DNA of 64,000 bases from UBA6115 sp050952935 (lineage in GTDB: Bacteria; Bacillota; Clostridia; Christensenellales; Aristaeellaceae): positions 310,001-374,000 of the forward strand of contig JBMNLS010000001.1 in the NCBI GenBank assembly GCA_050952935.1. The letters are read 5' to 3'. Under the pieces are notes generated by a model that saw only the letters and a list, made by a program, of their open reading frames with translations, ran no database searches and was not told the DNA's origin. The position numbers were made by a program, and so were the translations under genes. Shown piece after piece: positions 49,582-58,264 of the stretch; positions within the stretch are counted from its first letter, which is position 1, and each line of letters begins with the position of its first letter.

Positions 49582-50425
49582 ATGTCCTCCCCTTGGTGTA
49601 GTAGAACATGATGTCTTCCAGGCTGGGTTTTTCCTGCACCAGGCCGGTGCCGGACAAGCGCCCATTGGCAAGCCCTTCAAAGCCCACCGGCGTCTGGGAG
49701 AAGCCGATCAAGTCTTTTTTCAGCGCCTCGGTCAACTCCCCCGGCCCGCCCTTTACCAGCATGAAGCGGGAGAGGAGGGCATCCTTTTCCTCTGACAACA
49801 TCAGCCTGCCATCGTGCAGGAAGGTGATGTAGTCCGCTATCCGGTCCAAATCCGAGGTAATATGGCTGGAAAAGAGGATGCTGTTCTCCTCCTGCTGGAT
49901 CACCTCATAGAGGATGTCCAGCAGCTCGCGCCTGAAGATAGGGTCAAGGCCTGAGGTGGGCTCATCCATGATCAGAAGCTCCGCCCCGTGGCAAAGAGCC
50001 AATGCCAGGGAATACTTGGTTTTCATCCCCTTGGACAGCTCTTTGATCTTCTTCGCCGGGTCAAGGTCAAAGCGCCTGATATAGCCCTGATATTTTCCCT
50101 CGTCCCAGCGCGTATAAAAGGGGCGCAGGAGTCCTGTCATCTGTTTAATGCTCAACTGCTCGTAATACACCGGCTGGTCATGAACGAAGCCTACGCGCTG
50201 CTTGATTTCCCGCTCACAGGCCGCGTGATCCAGACCAAAAACCTTGATGCTGCCGCTGTCCTTATGCAGCAGGTTCATGATCAGCTTCAGCGTGGTGGTT
50301 TTCCCCGCACCATTGGGGCCGATAAAGCCCATGATATAGCCCTTGGTCAGGGAAAAACTGATGTCCTTCAAGGAAAAGGTTTTGAAGTCCTTCCTTAGGT
50401 GTTCGATCTCAAGCACATTTTCCAT
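49571..50425 (-). CDS. ABC-2 transporter ATPase
   Basis: Cytosolic ATPase of 284 aa. Walker A GFIGPNGAGKTTTLKLIM, signature ELSKGMKTKYSLALAL (LSKGM variant usual in YtrB-type ATPases), Walker B LLIMDEPTSGLDPIF, followed by the H-loop LFSSHITSDLDRIAD. A C-terminal extension of about 80 residues is usual in this group. The ATG at 50425 lies seven bases after GGAGG; earlier in-frame ATGs overlap that site. It follows the GntR regulator gene by two bases. Confidence 0.92.
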   Translation of the reverse strand: MENVLEIEHLRKDFKTFSLKDISFSLTKGYIMGFIGPNGAGKTTTLKLIMNLLHKDSGSIKVFGLDHAACEREIKQRVGFVHDQPVYYEQLSIKQMTGLLRPFYTRWDEGKYQGYIRRFDLDPAKKIKELSKGMKTKYSLALALCHGAELLIMDEPTSGLDPIFRRELLDILYEVIQQEENSILFSSHITSDLDRIADYITFLHDGRLMLSEEKDALLSRFMLVKGGPGELTEALKKDLIGFSQTPVGFEGLANGRLSGTGLVQEKPSLEDIMFYYTKGRTYVK

Positions 50426-50427
50426 GC

Positions 50428-50799
50428 TCATTCCTCCCATAAGATGCGCAGCATCTGTGTGATTTCTTCAAATTCAAGGCCCATCAGCCGGGCCTCCAGC
50501 ACCGCCTCCGACAGCCGCTGCTCAATGCCGTGGAGGCGCTTTTCCCGCATCAGCGCGGTGTCCTGGGTGGCCACAAAGGAGCCCTTGCCGGGGATGGTTT
50601 CAATAAAGGCCTCCGCCTCCAGCTCGTCATAGGCCCGCTTGGTGCTGACCACCGAGATGCGCAGATCCCGCGCCAGCGCCCGGATGGAGGGCAGCGCATC
50701 CCCCGGGTTCAGATCACCTTTCATAATGGCGTCTTTGATCTGATCGACAATTTGCTCATAGATGTTTTGCCCCGAGGCATTGGACAACACGATCCGCAC
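50428..50799 (-). CDS. GntR family regulator (YtrA subfamily)
   Basis: Short GntR-type repressor, 123 aa. Winged helix at about 10-75: YEQIVDQIKDAIMKGDL, PGDALPSIRALARDLRIS, TKRAYDELEAEAFIETIPGKGSFV. The C-terminal part is only a two-helix dimerisation tail, as in YtrA. Start is the GTG at 50799, seven bases after GGAGG; the frame is open further upstream without a ribosome site. It heads the ABC-2 exporter operon and probably represses it until an inducer, often a cell-wall antibiotic in known cases, is present. Confidence 0.92.
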   Translation of the reverse strand: MRIVLSNASGQNIYEQIVDQIKDAIMKGDLNPGDALPSIRALARDLRISVVSTKRAYDELEAEAFIETIPGKGSFVATQDTALMREKRLHGIEQRLSEAVLEARLMGLEFEEITQMLRILWEE

Positions 50800-50807
50800 C
50801 TGACAAC

Positions 50808-50863
50808 CTCCAAACTGTTCATGAACTATATATACAGCTATCACACTTGTGAAAGCTTGTCAA
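50808..50863 (-). promoter_or_regulatory. regulatory region of gntR-ABC-2 operon
   Basis: A minus-strand TTGACA (50863-50858) is clear; the -10 box at 17 bases (TAGCTG) is poor. The palindromes TCACAAGTGTGA (50852-50841 region) and GTTCATGAAC (50827-50818 region) flank the probable start and may be GntR operators. Confidence 0.4.
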
Positions 50864-50936
50864 TAGGGAGTTTACAAAAAAATAGCGCCTTGCGGCGCTG
50901 AAGTGGATTTAAGGCACAAGGGGAAGAACACAGCCG

Positions 50937-51662
50937 TCACTCCTCTTTCGCCACCTCAGGCAGCTTGCTGTCCAGATGGCAGGCGACGAAATCGGCCATC
51001 GGCTGATAGGGGATATCGGGCGGGGCGCTTTTCACCTTGTCGATGCCCCGGGTCAGTATCGCCCGCAGCCAAGCCAGGCTGGCGGCAGGCAGCATTTGGC
51101 GCAGGGGAAGGCGGGAACCACAGACGGAACAGCAGACGCCGCCTTCCTGGGGAATCAGGAAGGCGTTTTCAGCCTCCCCCATGGCTTTGCCGCAGCGGAC
51201 GCAGTGGTTCAGCCGGGGCCTGAAGCCGGCGATGCTGGCCAGGTGCATTAGGAAGGCACAGCTTACCTGATCAGCCGGGGTTTCTTCATAGGCCAGGCGT
51301 TTAAGGGAGCGGGCAAGCAGGATATACAGGTGGCTGGCCGGTTCCCCCGGCTGGGCCACCTTCAGGCAGATGTGCAGCATCATGGCGGCGTAGGACAGGC
51401 GAGGGTAGTTGAGCCTGAGGGGGTAAAAAGCCTCAATCACCGTGCAGCCGGTGACCGTTTCTCGGGCTGCGGATGAATACAGCATATACTCCCCCATGCA
51501 AAACAATTCGCCCGCTGTAATCAGCGGGCTTTTGGGCTTGCGGCATCCACGGCACAGGGCGTCCACCAGGCCAAAATCAGGGGAAAGCAGGGTGATCATC
51601 CTGTCATTCTCCCGGTAGTCCGTGCGGGCAAGCACTATGCCCTGGGTTTTCTGATAGGCCAA
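50937..51662 (-). CDS. recO: DNA repair protein RecO
   Basis: Recombination mediator that loads RecA with RecR, 241 aa. N-terminal OB fold (QGIVLARTDYRENDRMITLL, FGLVDALCRGCRKPKS, LYSSAARETVTGCTVIEAF), helical middle, and a zinc site CVRCGK / CSVCGS at about 150-190. The start is TTG at 51662, nine bases after the stop of degV; no strong ribosome site is visible, so translation may be coupled to degV. Normal length for RecO. Confidence 0.94.
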   Translation of the reverse strand: MAYQKTQGIVLARTDYRENDRMITLLSPDFGLVDALCRGCRKPKSPLITAGELFCMGEYMLYSSAARETVTGCTVIEAFYPLRLNYPRLSYAAMMLHICLKVAQPGEPASHLYILLARSLKRLAYEETPADQVSCAFLMHLASIAGFRPRLNHCVRCGKAMGEAENAFLIPQEGGVCCSVCGSRLPLRQMLPAASLAWLRAILTRGIDKVKSAPPDIPYQPMADFVACHLDSKLPEVAKEE

Positions 51663-51671
51663 GGGAATGGT

Positions 51672-52544
51672 TCAGCGCTGATCTGCCAGGAAAAAGATCG
51701 CGATGGTGCCGGGCCCGGCATGGGCGCCGATGATGGGCCCCAGGGTGAAAAACTCAAAGCCGGCGTTTTCCGGGAGCCCTTTTTTCACCAGCCCGGTCAG
51801 GTATTGAATATCCTCCTCACAGTCCCCGTGGGAAAAGAAGATCGGCTGCCCGGCCTTGGGGTTGATGAGCTCAATCGTCTTTTCCGCTAACTCCTTCAGC
51901 GAGCGCTTGCGCCCCTGGGTTTTGTAGAGGGGGATCAGCTTGCCTTCATGGTTCACATGCATAATGGGCTTGATGCGCAGCATGCTGCCGATGAACGCGG
52001 AGCTGCGGCTGACCCGCCCGCCGCGGAAGAGATGGTTCAGGTCATCCACGGTGAACCAGGCGTTGAAACGCTGGCGGTTGTCCGTCAGCCACGTCACCAC
52101 TTCCTTCATGTTCTTGCCCTCATCCCGCAGCTTCAGGGCATAATACACCATCAGCATCTGCCCCCCGGAGGCCATCAGGGAATCCACCACGCTGATTTTA
52201 GCCTGGGGATATTTTTCCTTGACGATCTTTGCCCCCAGCTCTCCTGACTGAAAGGAGCCGGAAATACCGCTGGACAGCGTGATATAAAGCACCTGCTCAT
52301 CCTGCTTGACAATCTCCTCAAACAAGGCCGTGGCGGCGTCCACCGGCACCGCCGCGGTGGATGCCTGCTGGCCATCCCGCAGCTTGCGGTAGAACTCGTT
52401 CAGGATGGGCTCATCCTCCACATGGTACTGCTTATCCTGCCCGTCCATCCGGTAGATCATGGGGAGAACGCGCAGTTTGTCATAGCGCTTATAAAAATCC
52501 ATTGACATATCGGAACCCACATCGGTCACAATCCAAAATGACAT
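51672..52544 (-). CDS. DegV family fatty-acid-binding protein
   Basis: DegV/FakB-like lipid-binding protein, 290 aa. WIVTDVGSDMSMDF, STAAVPVDAATALFEEIV, LSSGISGSFQSGELGA (fatty acid head-group Ser region), DDLNHLFRGGRVS and the C-terminal TLGPIIGAHAGPGTIAIFF are all family blocks. AAGGAGGCTTGAC precedes the ATG. Closely resembles the DegV at 59130-60008 and less the one at 47086-47958. Confidence 0.93.
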   Translation of the reverse strand: MSFWIVTDVGSDMSMDFYKRYDKLRVLPMIYRMDGQDKQYHVEDEPILNEFYRKLRDGQQASTAAVPVDAATALFEEIVKQDEQVLYITLSSGISGSFQSGELGAKIVKEKYPQAKISVVDSLMASGGQMLMVYYALKLRDEGKNMKEVVTWLTDNRQRFNAWFTVDDLNHLFRGGRVSRSSAFIGSMLRIKPIMHVNHEGKLIPLYKTQGRKRSLKELAEKTIELINPKAGQPIFFSHGDCEEDIQYLTGLVKKGLPENAGFEFFTLGPIIGAHAGPGTIAIFFLADQR

Positions 52545-52636
52545 GTCAAGCCTCCTTTTCAGCGATTTTCCCAGTGCCGCAAGGCACTGAAGACATGCGG
52601 GAAGTATAACAAATCAGCGATTTTTCGTCAATGAAG

Positions 52637-52666
52637 CCGCCAGCGCCGGGACATTGACGCTGGCGG
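52637..52666. terminator. hairpin between VWA lipoprotein and degV genes
   Basis: Nine-bp perfect stem 52637-52645 / 52658-52666 with a 12-base loop. No T run follows, so it may protect mRNA ends rather than terminate. Confidence 0.4.
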
Positions 52667-52683
52667 ATGATAAAGGGTTTGGC

Positions 52684-54504
52684 TTATTCCGCTCTTTCAA
52701 GCAGGGTGACCAGGTAGAGGAACTCTTCCTTGAAGGCGTCGCCGGATAGATTTCCGGTGCTCCTGAGCAAATCCAAAGAGGAGGCATAGGTGGCGCTGCC
52801 CTTCCATTCGCTCTCCCGCAGCAGCATCCCCACCTGGGCCACCGCGGCCGCAAAGCGCAGGTTGTCGCTCATTTCCCCCGGCTTCTGTTGGCTGAGGGGG
52901 TAGGTATACAGCCGGCTTTCGTCCCCGGCAGGGGCTTTGGCGCGGATGGACAGGGTGAGCATCTCGGGGGAGGCGTTTTCCACATCGGGCGCGTTTTGAT
53001 ATTTGCTCTTCACCTCGCCGATGTCAAAGGGGCTGTCGATGGGAACGATCTCATACATCACCGTCAGCCGGTGCCCGCTGCCCAGTTCCCCGCCGTCCTT
53101 GGTGTCGTCGACGAAGTCCTCCGTCGCCATCAGGCGGTTTTCATAGCCGATGAGCCGATAGCCCTTGATCAGGGCGGGGTTGAAGTCCACCTGCAGCTTC
53201 ACATCCTTGGCCACGGTGAAGAAGGTGGCGCCGATTTCGGTGACCAGGGCGCGCCTGGCTTCATAGATGGTGTCGATGTAGGCATAGTTGCCGTCCCCGT
53301 GGTCGGCCAGGGCTTCCAATTTGTTGTCCTTGTAGTTGCCGTCTCCAAAGCCCAGGACGCTCAGGAAAACGCCGTCCTTTTTCTTTTCTTCCACCAGGCG
53401 GGCCAGGGCGCCTTCATCGCTCACGCCCACGTTCAGGTCGCCATCGGTGGCCAGCAGCACCCGGTTGTTGCCTTCTTTGATGAAGTGCTTTTGCGCCAGC
53501 GCATAGGCGGTTTGGATGCCGGCCGCCCCAGCGGTGGCGCCGCCGGCGGTGAGGCTGTCAATGGCTTCCATGATGCGGATTTTTTCGCTGGCCCTGACGC
53601 CATCCAGCACCACCTCATCCCAGGAGGCATAGGTGACGATGGAAATGGTGTCGGTGGGGGCCAGCTCTTCCAGCAGCATCAGGAAGGCCCGCTTCACCAG
53701 GGGCAGCTTGTCCGGCATGTCCATGGAGCCGGACACATCGATGAGAAAAACCAGGTTCTGACCGGGGCGTTCCTCCTTGGGGATTTCCGCCGTCTGAAGG
53801 CCAATGAGCAGCAGCTGGGTGTCGGCGTTCCAGGGGGTTTGGGCCAGCTCCATGGTGACGCCAAAGGGCTCATCGCTTTTAGGCTGCTTATAGTCATAGC
53901 GGAAATAGTTAAGCATTTCCTCAATGCGCACGCTGTCAACGGGCACCTTTTCACCTTTGAGGATTTTGGCGCGCAGCTGGGCATAGGAGGCGGTGTCCAC
54001 ATCCGCCGCGAAGGTGGACAGGGGCGCTGTGCGCGTGGAGAGGAAGCGGTTCTCCTGGAAGAAGCCGTATTCATTGGTGTTAAAGGGCTCCATGAAGGGC
54101 TGGCTGGTGGTGAATACCCCCATGGGCAGAGATTGCCTGTTTATCCCCATGGCCATGTCATAGGCCTTCTCCACCTGGGGCATGAAGGGCTGGGCCTGGT
54201 CGGAAAAGAGCAGATCATAGGTTCTTTTGTCCAGCATCCCGCTGGCGAGCAGCCCATGCTGATCCTGAAAGGCCGCGAGAGCCCGGGTGGTGTCCGGGCC
54301 GAAGCGCCCGTCCGCCTTTCCGATGAAATAACCTAATTCCTTCAGGCGCTGTTGCATCATTTTGACCTCGTCCCCGCTGTCACCCTCCCGCAGCTCCTGG
54401 ACAAAACCCGCCCCCAGGGAAGCGCTGGCGGCGCAGGCCGTGAGGCTGAGCGCCATGAGCAGGGCGAGCAGGATAGAAACCAATCTTTTTGTTGTGTTTG
54501 TCAT
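52684..54504 (-). CDS. lipoprotein with peptidoglycan-binding, VWA (YfbK-like) and DUF3520-like domains
   Basis: Surface lipoprotein of 606 aa. Lipobox LTAC (C24) after a signal helix. Residues 36-101 are a PG_binding_1 domain (GDSGDEVKMMQQRLKELGYF, DGRFGPDTTRALAAFQ). The YfbK N-terminal block runs from FNTNEYGFF to MLNYFRYDY, including LSTFAADVDTASYA. The VWA domain starts near 250 with the metal motif FLIDVSGSMD (D256, S258, S260) and continues with LATDGDLNVG. The C-terminus (from about 430) fits DUF3520. Function unknown; metal-dependent adhesion or assembly at the wall is likely. AAAGGAGGGG is the ribosome site, buried in a hairpin. Confidence 0.88.
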   Translation of the reverse strand: MTNTTKRLVSILLALLMALSLTACAASASLGAGFVQELREGDSGDEVKMMQQRLKELGYFIGKADGRFGPDTTRALAAFQDQHGLLASGMLDKRTYDLLFSDQAQPFMPQVEKAYDMAMGINRQSLPMGVFTTSQPFMEPFNTNEYGFFQENRFLSTRTAPLSTFAADVDTASYAQLRAKILKGEKVPVDSVRIEEMLNYFRYDYKQPKSDEPFGVTMELAQTPWNADTQLLLIGLQTAEIPKEERPGQNLVFLIDVSGSMDMPDKLPLVKRAFLMLLEELAPTDTISIVTYASWDEVVLDGVRASEKIRIMEAIDSLTAGGATAGAAGIQTAYALAQKHFIKEGNNRVLLATDGDLNVGVSDEGALARLVEEKKKDGVFLSVLGFGDGNYKDNKLEALADHGDGNYAYIDTIYEARRALVTEIGATFFTVAKDVKLQVDFNPALIKGYRLIGYENRLMATEDFVDDTKDGGELGSGHRLTVMYEIVPIDSPFDIGEVKSKYQNAPDVENASPEMLTLSIRAKAPAGDESRLYTYPLSQQKPGEMSDNLRFAAAVAQVGMLLRESEWKGSATYASSLDLLRSTGNLSGDAFKEEFLYLVTLLERAE

Positions 54505-54542
54505 AAAAAACCCCTCCTTTTGCCTTTATGACGAAAGGAGGG
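54505..54542 (-). terminator. terminator-like hairpin masking the VWA gene ribosome binding site
   Basis: On the minus strand CCCTCCTTT (54542-54534) pairs perfectly with AAAGGAGGG (54520-54512) across 13 bases, followed by G and six T, then directly the ATG at 54504. The 3' arm is the Shine-Dalgarno sequence of the VWA gene, so the same structure can end the SNF2 transcript and block VWA translation. Confidence 0.8.
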
Positions 54543-54558
54543 CGGAAAAAGTTCCCGG

Positions 54559-57384
54559 TTATTTTTCAAACAGCTGCAAAACCTCTTCCTGGCTGAGGCG
54601 CTGGGGCAGGGTTTCGCCGGGGGTGATCAGCCGGTCAAAAAGACGGCGCTTCCTGACGCCCATGGCCACCACCGATTCCTCAATGGAGTCCGGCGTGATC
54701 AGGTGGATGATCTGCACGTCCCGCTCCTGGCCCAGGCGGTGGGCCCGGTCGTTGGCCTGTTCCTCGGCGGTGGGGTTCCACCAGGGATCCAGGTGGATGA
54801 CGGTGTCGGCCCCGGTCAGGTTAAGCCCGGTGCCCCCTGCCTTCAGGGAAATGAGAAACACCGGGGAGGCTCCTTCATTAAACTGCTGGGCCAGCTCCAG
54901 CCGCTCGGAAGCCGGGGTCTCCCCGTCCAGGTAGAGGCTGGGAATGCCCGCCTTGTGCAGCCGCGGCCGCACGATCTTAAGCAGGGAGGTGAACTGTGAG
55001 AAGATCAGCACCCGGTGGCCGTTGGCCAGGGTTTCGGGCAGCACCTCCATCAGCAGGTCCAGCTTGGCGGAATCCCCCCGGTATTCCGCCAGGGCCAGCC
55101 GCGGATGGCAGCAGATTTGCCGCAGCAGGGTGATGGCGGCCAGCACCTCAATCCGGCTACCGGTGAGGCCTTTTTCGACTAACAGCTCATGCACTCGTGC
55201 CCGGCTTTGCATCAGCGCCGCGTCATACACCCGGCGCTGCTCGGGGTACATCTGGGCGTAAAGGGTGGTCTCCATCTTTTCGGGCAGCTCCGCCATGACG
55301 TCTTTTTTGAGCCTGCGCATCAAAAAGGGCCTGATGCGCAGCCGCAAATCCTGGGCATTTCGCCCTTCGTCATAGCGCTGCAAAAACGGCCGCAGCGCGG
55401 GCAGGTAGCCCGGCAGGCAGAAGTCAAACAGGCTCCATAGCTCGCTGACATTGTTTTCCATGGGGGTGCCGGTGAGGGCCATGTGGGTGGCGGCATTCAG
55501 GCGCTTGGCGGCGCGGGCGGCCATGCTGGCCATGTTTTTGATGTTCTGCGCCTCATCCAGCACCGCGAAACGGAAGCGCATTTTGGAAAGCCCTGAAATG
55601 TCCTGCCGCAGGAGGGGATAGCTGGTGATGATCACATCAGGCGCTGCCTCGCTGTTCACCAGGGCGCGCAGTTGGCGTTCCCTGGCTGTTTTGCCGCCGG
55701 AAAGCATCAGGGTGGTGAGGCTGGGGGCAAAACGCTTGATCTCACTGTGCCAGTTGTGCATGAGGGTAGTGGGCGTTACGATCAGGCTAGGAAGGCGCAC
55801 CGGATCCGCCTCCTTAAAGTGAAGGATGGCGGCGATCATCTGGGCGGTTTTGCCCAGGCCCATCTCATCAGCCAGGATGCCGCCCATGCCCAGCATGTGC
55901 AGGCTGCATATCCACCTGAAGCCCCGCAGCTGATAGTCATAAAGCCCTTCCACAGGGCTTTCCAGGCCTTCAGGGTCCATGGCCACGGCCATCTGCACCC
56001 CTTCATCGTGCGAGAGGGGCAGGCCATCCTTTTCCGCCAGGGCGGAGAAGTAGTGGGCATGCATGGCGTCCAGGTCCCGGGTTTCGGGCGCCTGGGTGAA
56101 CCGTTCCTGCCAGGCCGCTGCCAGTTCCCGCCAGTTTTCAGCATCCCCCAGGGTGATGAAGGTGCCGTCCCTGTAGCGGAAATAGGGCTTGCGCTGGCTG
56201 AGGGCCTGCATCAGGGGCAGCAGCTCCTCAATGGGGCGCTGCTCGTCGGTGAGGGTCAGGCGCAGCTTCCCCGCCTTGATGCCCATGTGGCCGGAAAAGG
56301 AAGGTGCCCTTGGGGTGAGCTGCCTGAAGGCCTGGCTTAAAAACACCTTGGCCACCCGGTGCAGCTGCCGGACGCCCTCCATTAAAAAATCAAAAATCAG
56401 GCCGTCATCGCTCAGGTAAACCTGGCCTTTGCGCACACGAAAGCCGCTAATTGCCAGGGAATCCATCACGCCCCGCTCCCCCTGGGCATCCCGGAAAAGA
56501 TAAAGGGGCAGCTCTTCCTGCTGCTGGAAGGGGTTCACCTCATAATCCCCATAGCGGAAGATCACCCGGGCCTGCACCTCATCCCCTGCCCGGTCCAGGT
56601 AAACCTCGGGCTTCAGGGGGAACTTCAGCAGGCGCCGGCTCATCTCCTCCTCGATGGTGAGGGCATAACGCCGCTGAAGGGCGGGGAGAAGGTTGGCAAA
56701 CACCTGCTCGGTTTCCTTCCGGCTGAAGCGGTAGACAAAGCGTTCCTCCCCAGCGTTTTGCATCAGCGCCCGGGCGATGGCCCGCTCCTCCCGGGGGAGG
56801 GACAGCACCTTGCCATCCACCAGGGCGTAGCTGCCGTCTTCTGTGAGGGGCCGACATTTTCCCTGCCATGCGCCCCTGAGCACAGCGCCTCTGATGTCAT
56901 ATCCCAAGCTGAACAGCGCCGGCAGCGCTCCCTCCCGGATGCCGGCTTGGGTGTAGCTGCCTGATTCCGTATCCACCTGGAACTCAAGGTTAGTCAGCTT
57001 TTCCAGCACCAGGCGCAGCAGGGCGTCATTCAGGGGGATTTGGTTGGTGGCGGCCGGCCGCTCGCCATCGCCTAACACAAAGGCGGACAACAGGGTAAAA
57101 AGCGCCTGGGCATCGGCAGGGTAGCGCATCCAGGCAGGCGAATAGGTGAACTGCTTGCCCAGCGTTATGCTGCGCTCCTCCTTAACCGCGATCAGATAGC
57201 CAGGGATATCCCTGATGACATAGAGCCTGTTCTGTCCGGTTTTCATTTTCAGCGTAAAAACGCCGTCTTTGATGGACAGGATGGGCAGCAAAACAAGCCC
57301 GCTGCTTTCCGGCAACGGACCCTGGGCTGCCTCCAGCAGCCGTTTCCTGGCTAAGGTCTGATTCTTTTCTTCCCCCAGGGGCAC
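54559..57384 (-). CDS. SNF2 family DEAD/DEAH-box helicase
   Basis: DNA-dependent ATPase of the bacterial SNF2/HepA-like group, 941 aa. An SNF2-associated N-terminal region (about 50-450) precedes the ATPase: Walker A DEMGLGKTAQM near 508, ALTGTPMENNVSELWSLFDF, VLDEAQNIKN near 608; helicase C domain RVLIFSQFTSLLKIV near 795, GTGLNLTGADTVIHLDPWWNP and ANDRAHRLGQ. The N-terminal SWIM zinc finger found in many relatives is missing. GTG at 57384 has AAAGGAG seven bases upstream, and the next gene ends just before, so the short N-terminus appears real. Role in chromatin remodelling or transcription restart is inferred. Confidence 0.92.
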   Translation of the reverse strand: MPLGEEKNQTLARKRLLEAAQGPLPESSGLVLLPILSIKDGVFTLKMKTGQNRLYVIRDIPGYLIAVKEERSITLGKQFTYSPAWMRYPADAQALFTLLSAFVLGDGERPAATNQIPLNDALLRLVLEKLTNLEFQVDTESGSYTQAGIREGALPALFSLGYDIRGAVLRGAWQGKCRPLTEDGSYALVDGKVLSLPREERAIARALMQNAGEERFVYRFSRKETEQVFANLLPALQRRYALTIEEEMSRRLLKFPLKPEVYLDRAGDEVQARVIFRYGDYEVNPFQQQEELPLYLFRDAQGERGVMDSLAISGFRVRKGQVYLSDDGLIFDFLMEGVRQLHRVAKVFLSQAFRQLTPRAPSFSGHMGIKAGKLRLTLTDEQRPIEELLPLMQALSQRKPYFRYRDGTFITLGDAENWRELAAAWQERFTQAPETRDLDAMHAHYFSALAEKDGLPLSHDEGVQMAVAMDPEGLESPVEGLYDYQLRGFRWICSLHMLGMGGILADEMGLGKTAQMIAAILHFKEADPVRLPSLIVTPTTLMHNWHSEIKRFAPSLTTLMLSGGKTARERQLRALVNSEAAPDVIITSYPLLRQDISGLSKMRFRFAVLDEAQNIKNMASMAARAAKRLNAATHMALTGTPMENNVSELWSLFDFCLPGYLPALRPFLQRYDEGRNAQDLRLRIRPFLMRRLKKDVMAELPEKMETTLYAQMYPEQRRVYDAALMQSRARVHELLVEKGLTGSRIEVLAAITLLRQICCHPRLALAEYRGDSAKLDLLMEVLPETLANGHRVLIFSQFTSLLKIVRPRLHKAGIPSLYLDGETPASERLELAQQFNEGASPVFLISLKAGGTGLNLTGADTVIHLDPWWNPTAEEQANDRAHRLGQERDVQIIHLITPDSIEESVVAMGVRKRRLFDRLITPGETLPQRLSQEEVLQLFEK

Positions 57385-57429
57385 TTACGATCTCCTTTTG
57401 TTGGTTTATCGGAACAGTTCTGTTATTAA

Positions 57430-58233
57430 TCAGGCGAAAAGCCACAGGCTCAGCGCCATCAAGGCCATGCCGCCCACCAGCCCATACATGCTCAGGTGGT
57501 GCTCCCCATAGATCGCGGCTGAGGGCAGCAGCTCATCCAGCGAGATAAACACCATAATGCCCGCCACCGCCGCAAACAGCACGCCAAAGAGCGCGTCATT
57601 CATAAAGGGCATCAGGATGAGGTAAGCCAAGAGCGCGCCCACTGGCTCCGCCAGCCCGGAGAGGATAGCATAGCGCAGCCCCATTTTGCGGCTGCCTGTG
57701 GCATAGTAGATGGGCATGGCCACGGAAATCCCCTCAGGGATGTTGTGAATGGCGATGGCGATCACAATGGGAATGGCCAGCTCAACTGACTGGGTGGCCG
57801 AAACGAAGGTGGCGATGCCCTCAGGCAGGTTGTGCAGGGCGATGACCAGCGCCGTCAGCACCCCGGTGCGCTTAAGCCGGGCCGCCTGATGGGGGGCCGT
57901 ATTCACCGGGCAGGCGAACTCGTGGGGGTTTTCCTCGCAGGGGATGAGCTTGTCGATGATGGCGATGATCAGCATTCCCCCAAAGAATGCCAGCGCCGTG
58001 TAGAGCATGCCGTTTTTTTCGCCGTAGACAGCCGATAGCATGGCCTGGGCCTCGGCAAAAATCTCAACCAAGGAGACGTAAATCATCACCCCGGCGGAAA
58101 AGCCCAGCATCACCGCCAGGTAGCGCACATCCGTCTTTTTGGTGAAAAACACCATCAGCCCGCCAATGCCGGTGGAAAGCCCGGCGATCATCGTCATTAA
58201 AAAGGCGGTCAGAATCGTTTGAAAATCATGCAC
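57430..58233 (-). CDS. zupT: ZIP family zinc transporter ZupT
   Basis: Metal ion importer, 267 aa with eight predicted helices, ZupT subgroup. Metal-site helices: VIALHNLPEGIATFV and AIAIHNIPEGISVAMPI, with GLAEPVGALLAYLI after them and a variable loop IPCEENPHEFACPVN between helices 3 and 4. GTG start at 58233. It lies 46 bases upstream of the SNF2 gene and 32 bases downstream of the pyridoxal kinase gene, all on one strand, so an operon with them is possible. Confidence 0.94.
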   Translation of the reverse strand: MHDFQTILTAFLMTMIAGLSTGIGGLMVFFTKKTDVRYLAVMLGFSAGVMIYVSLVEIFAEAQAMLSAVYGEKNGMLYTALAFFGGMLIIAIIDKLIPCEENPHEFACPVNTAPHQAARLKRTGVLTALVIALHNLPEGIATFVSATQSVELAIPIVIAIAIHNIPEGISVAMPIYYATGSRKMGLRYAILSGLAEPVGALLAYLILMPFMNDALFGVLFAAVAGIMVFISLDELLPSAAIYGEHHLSMYGLVGGMALMALSLWLFA

Positions 58234-58264
58234 CAGCGATATTCCCTTTCCCTAATTGTCTAAG

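Noticed and set aside
52888..54336. 482-codon frame antisense to the VWA lipoprotein gene
   Set aside because: Low-complexity Gly/His/Val-rich translation, typical of the shadow of a GC-rich gene; the opposite strand has clear domains.
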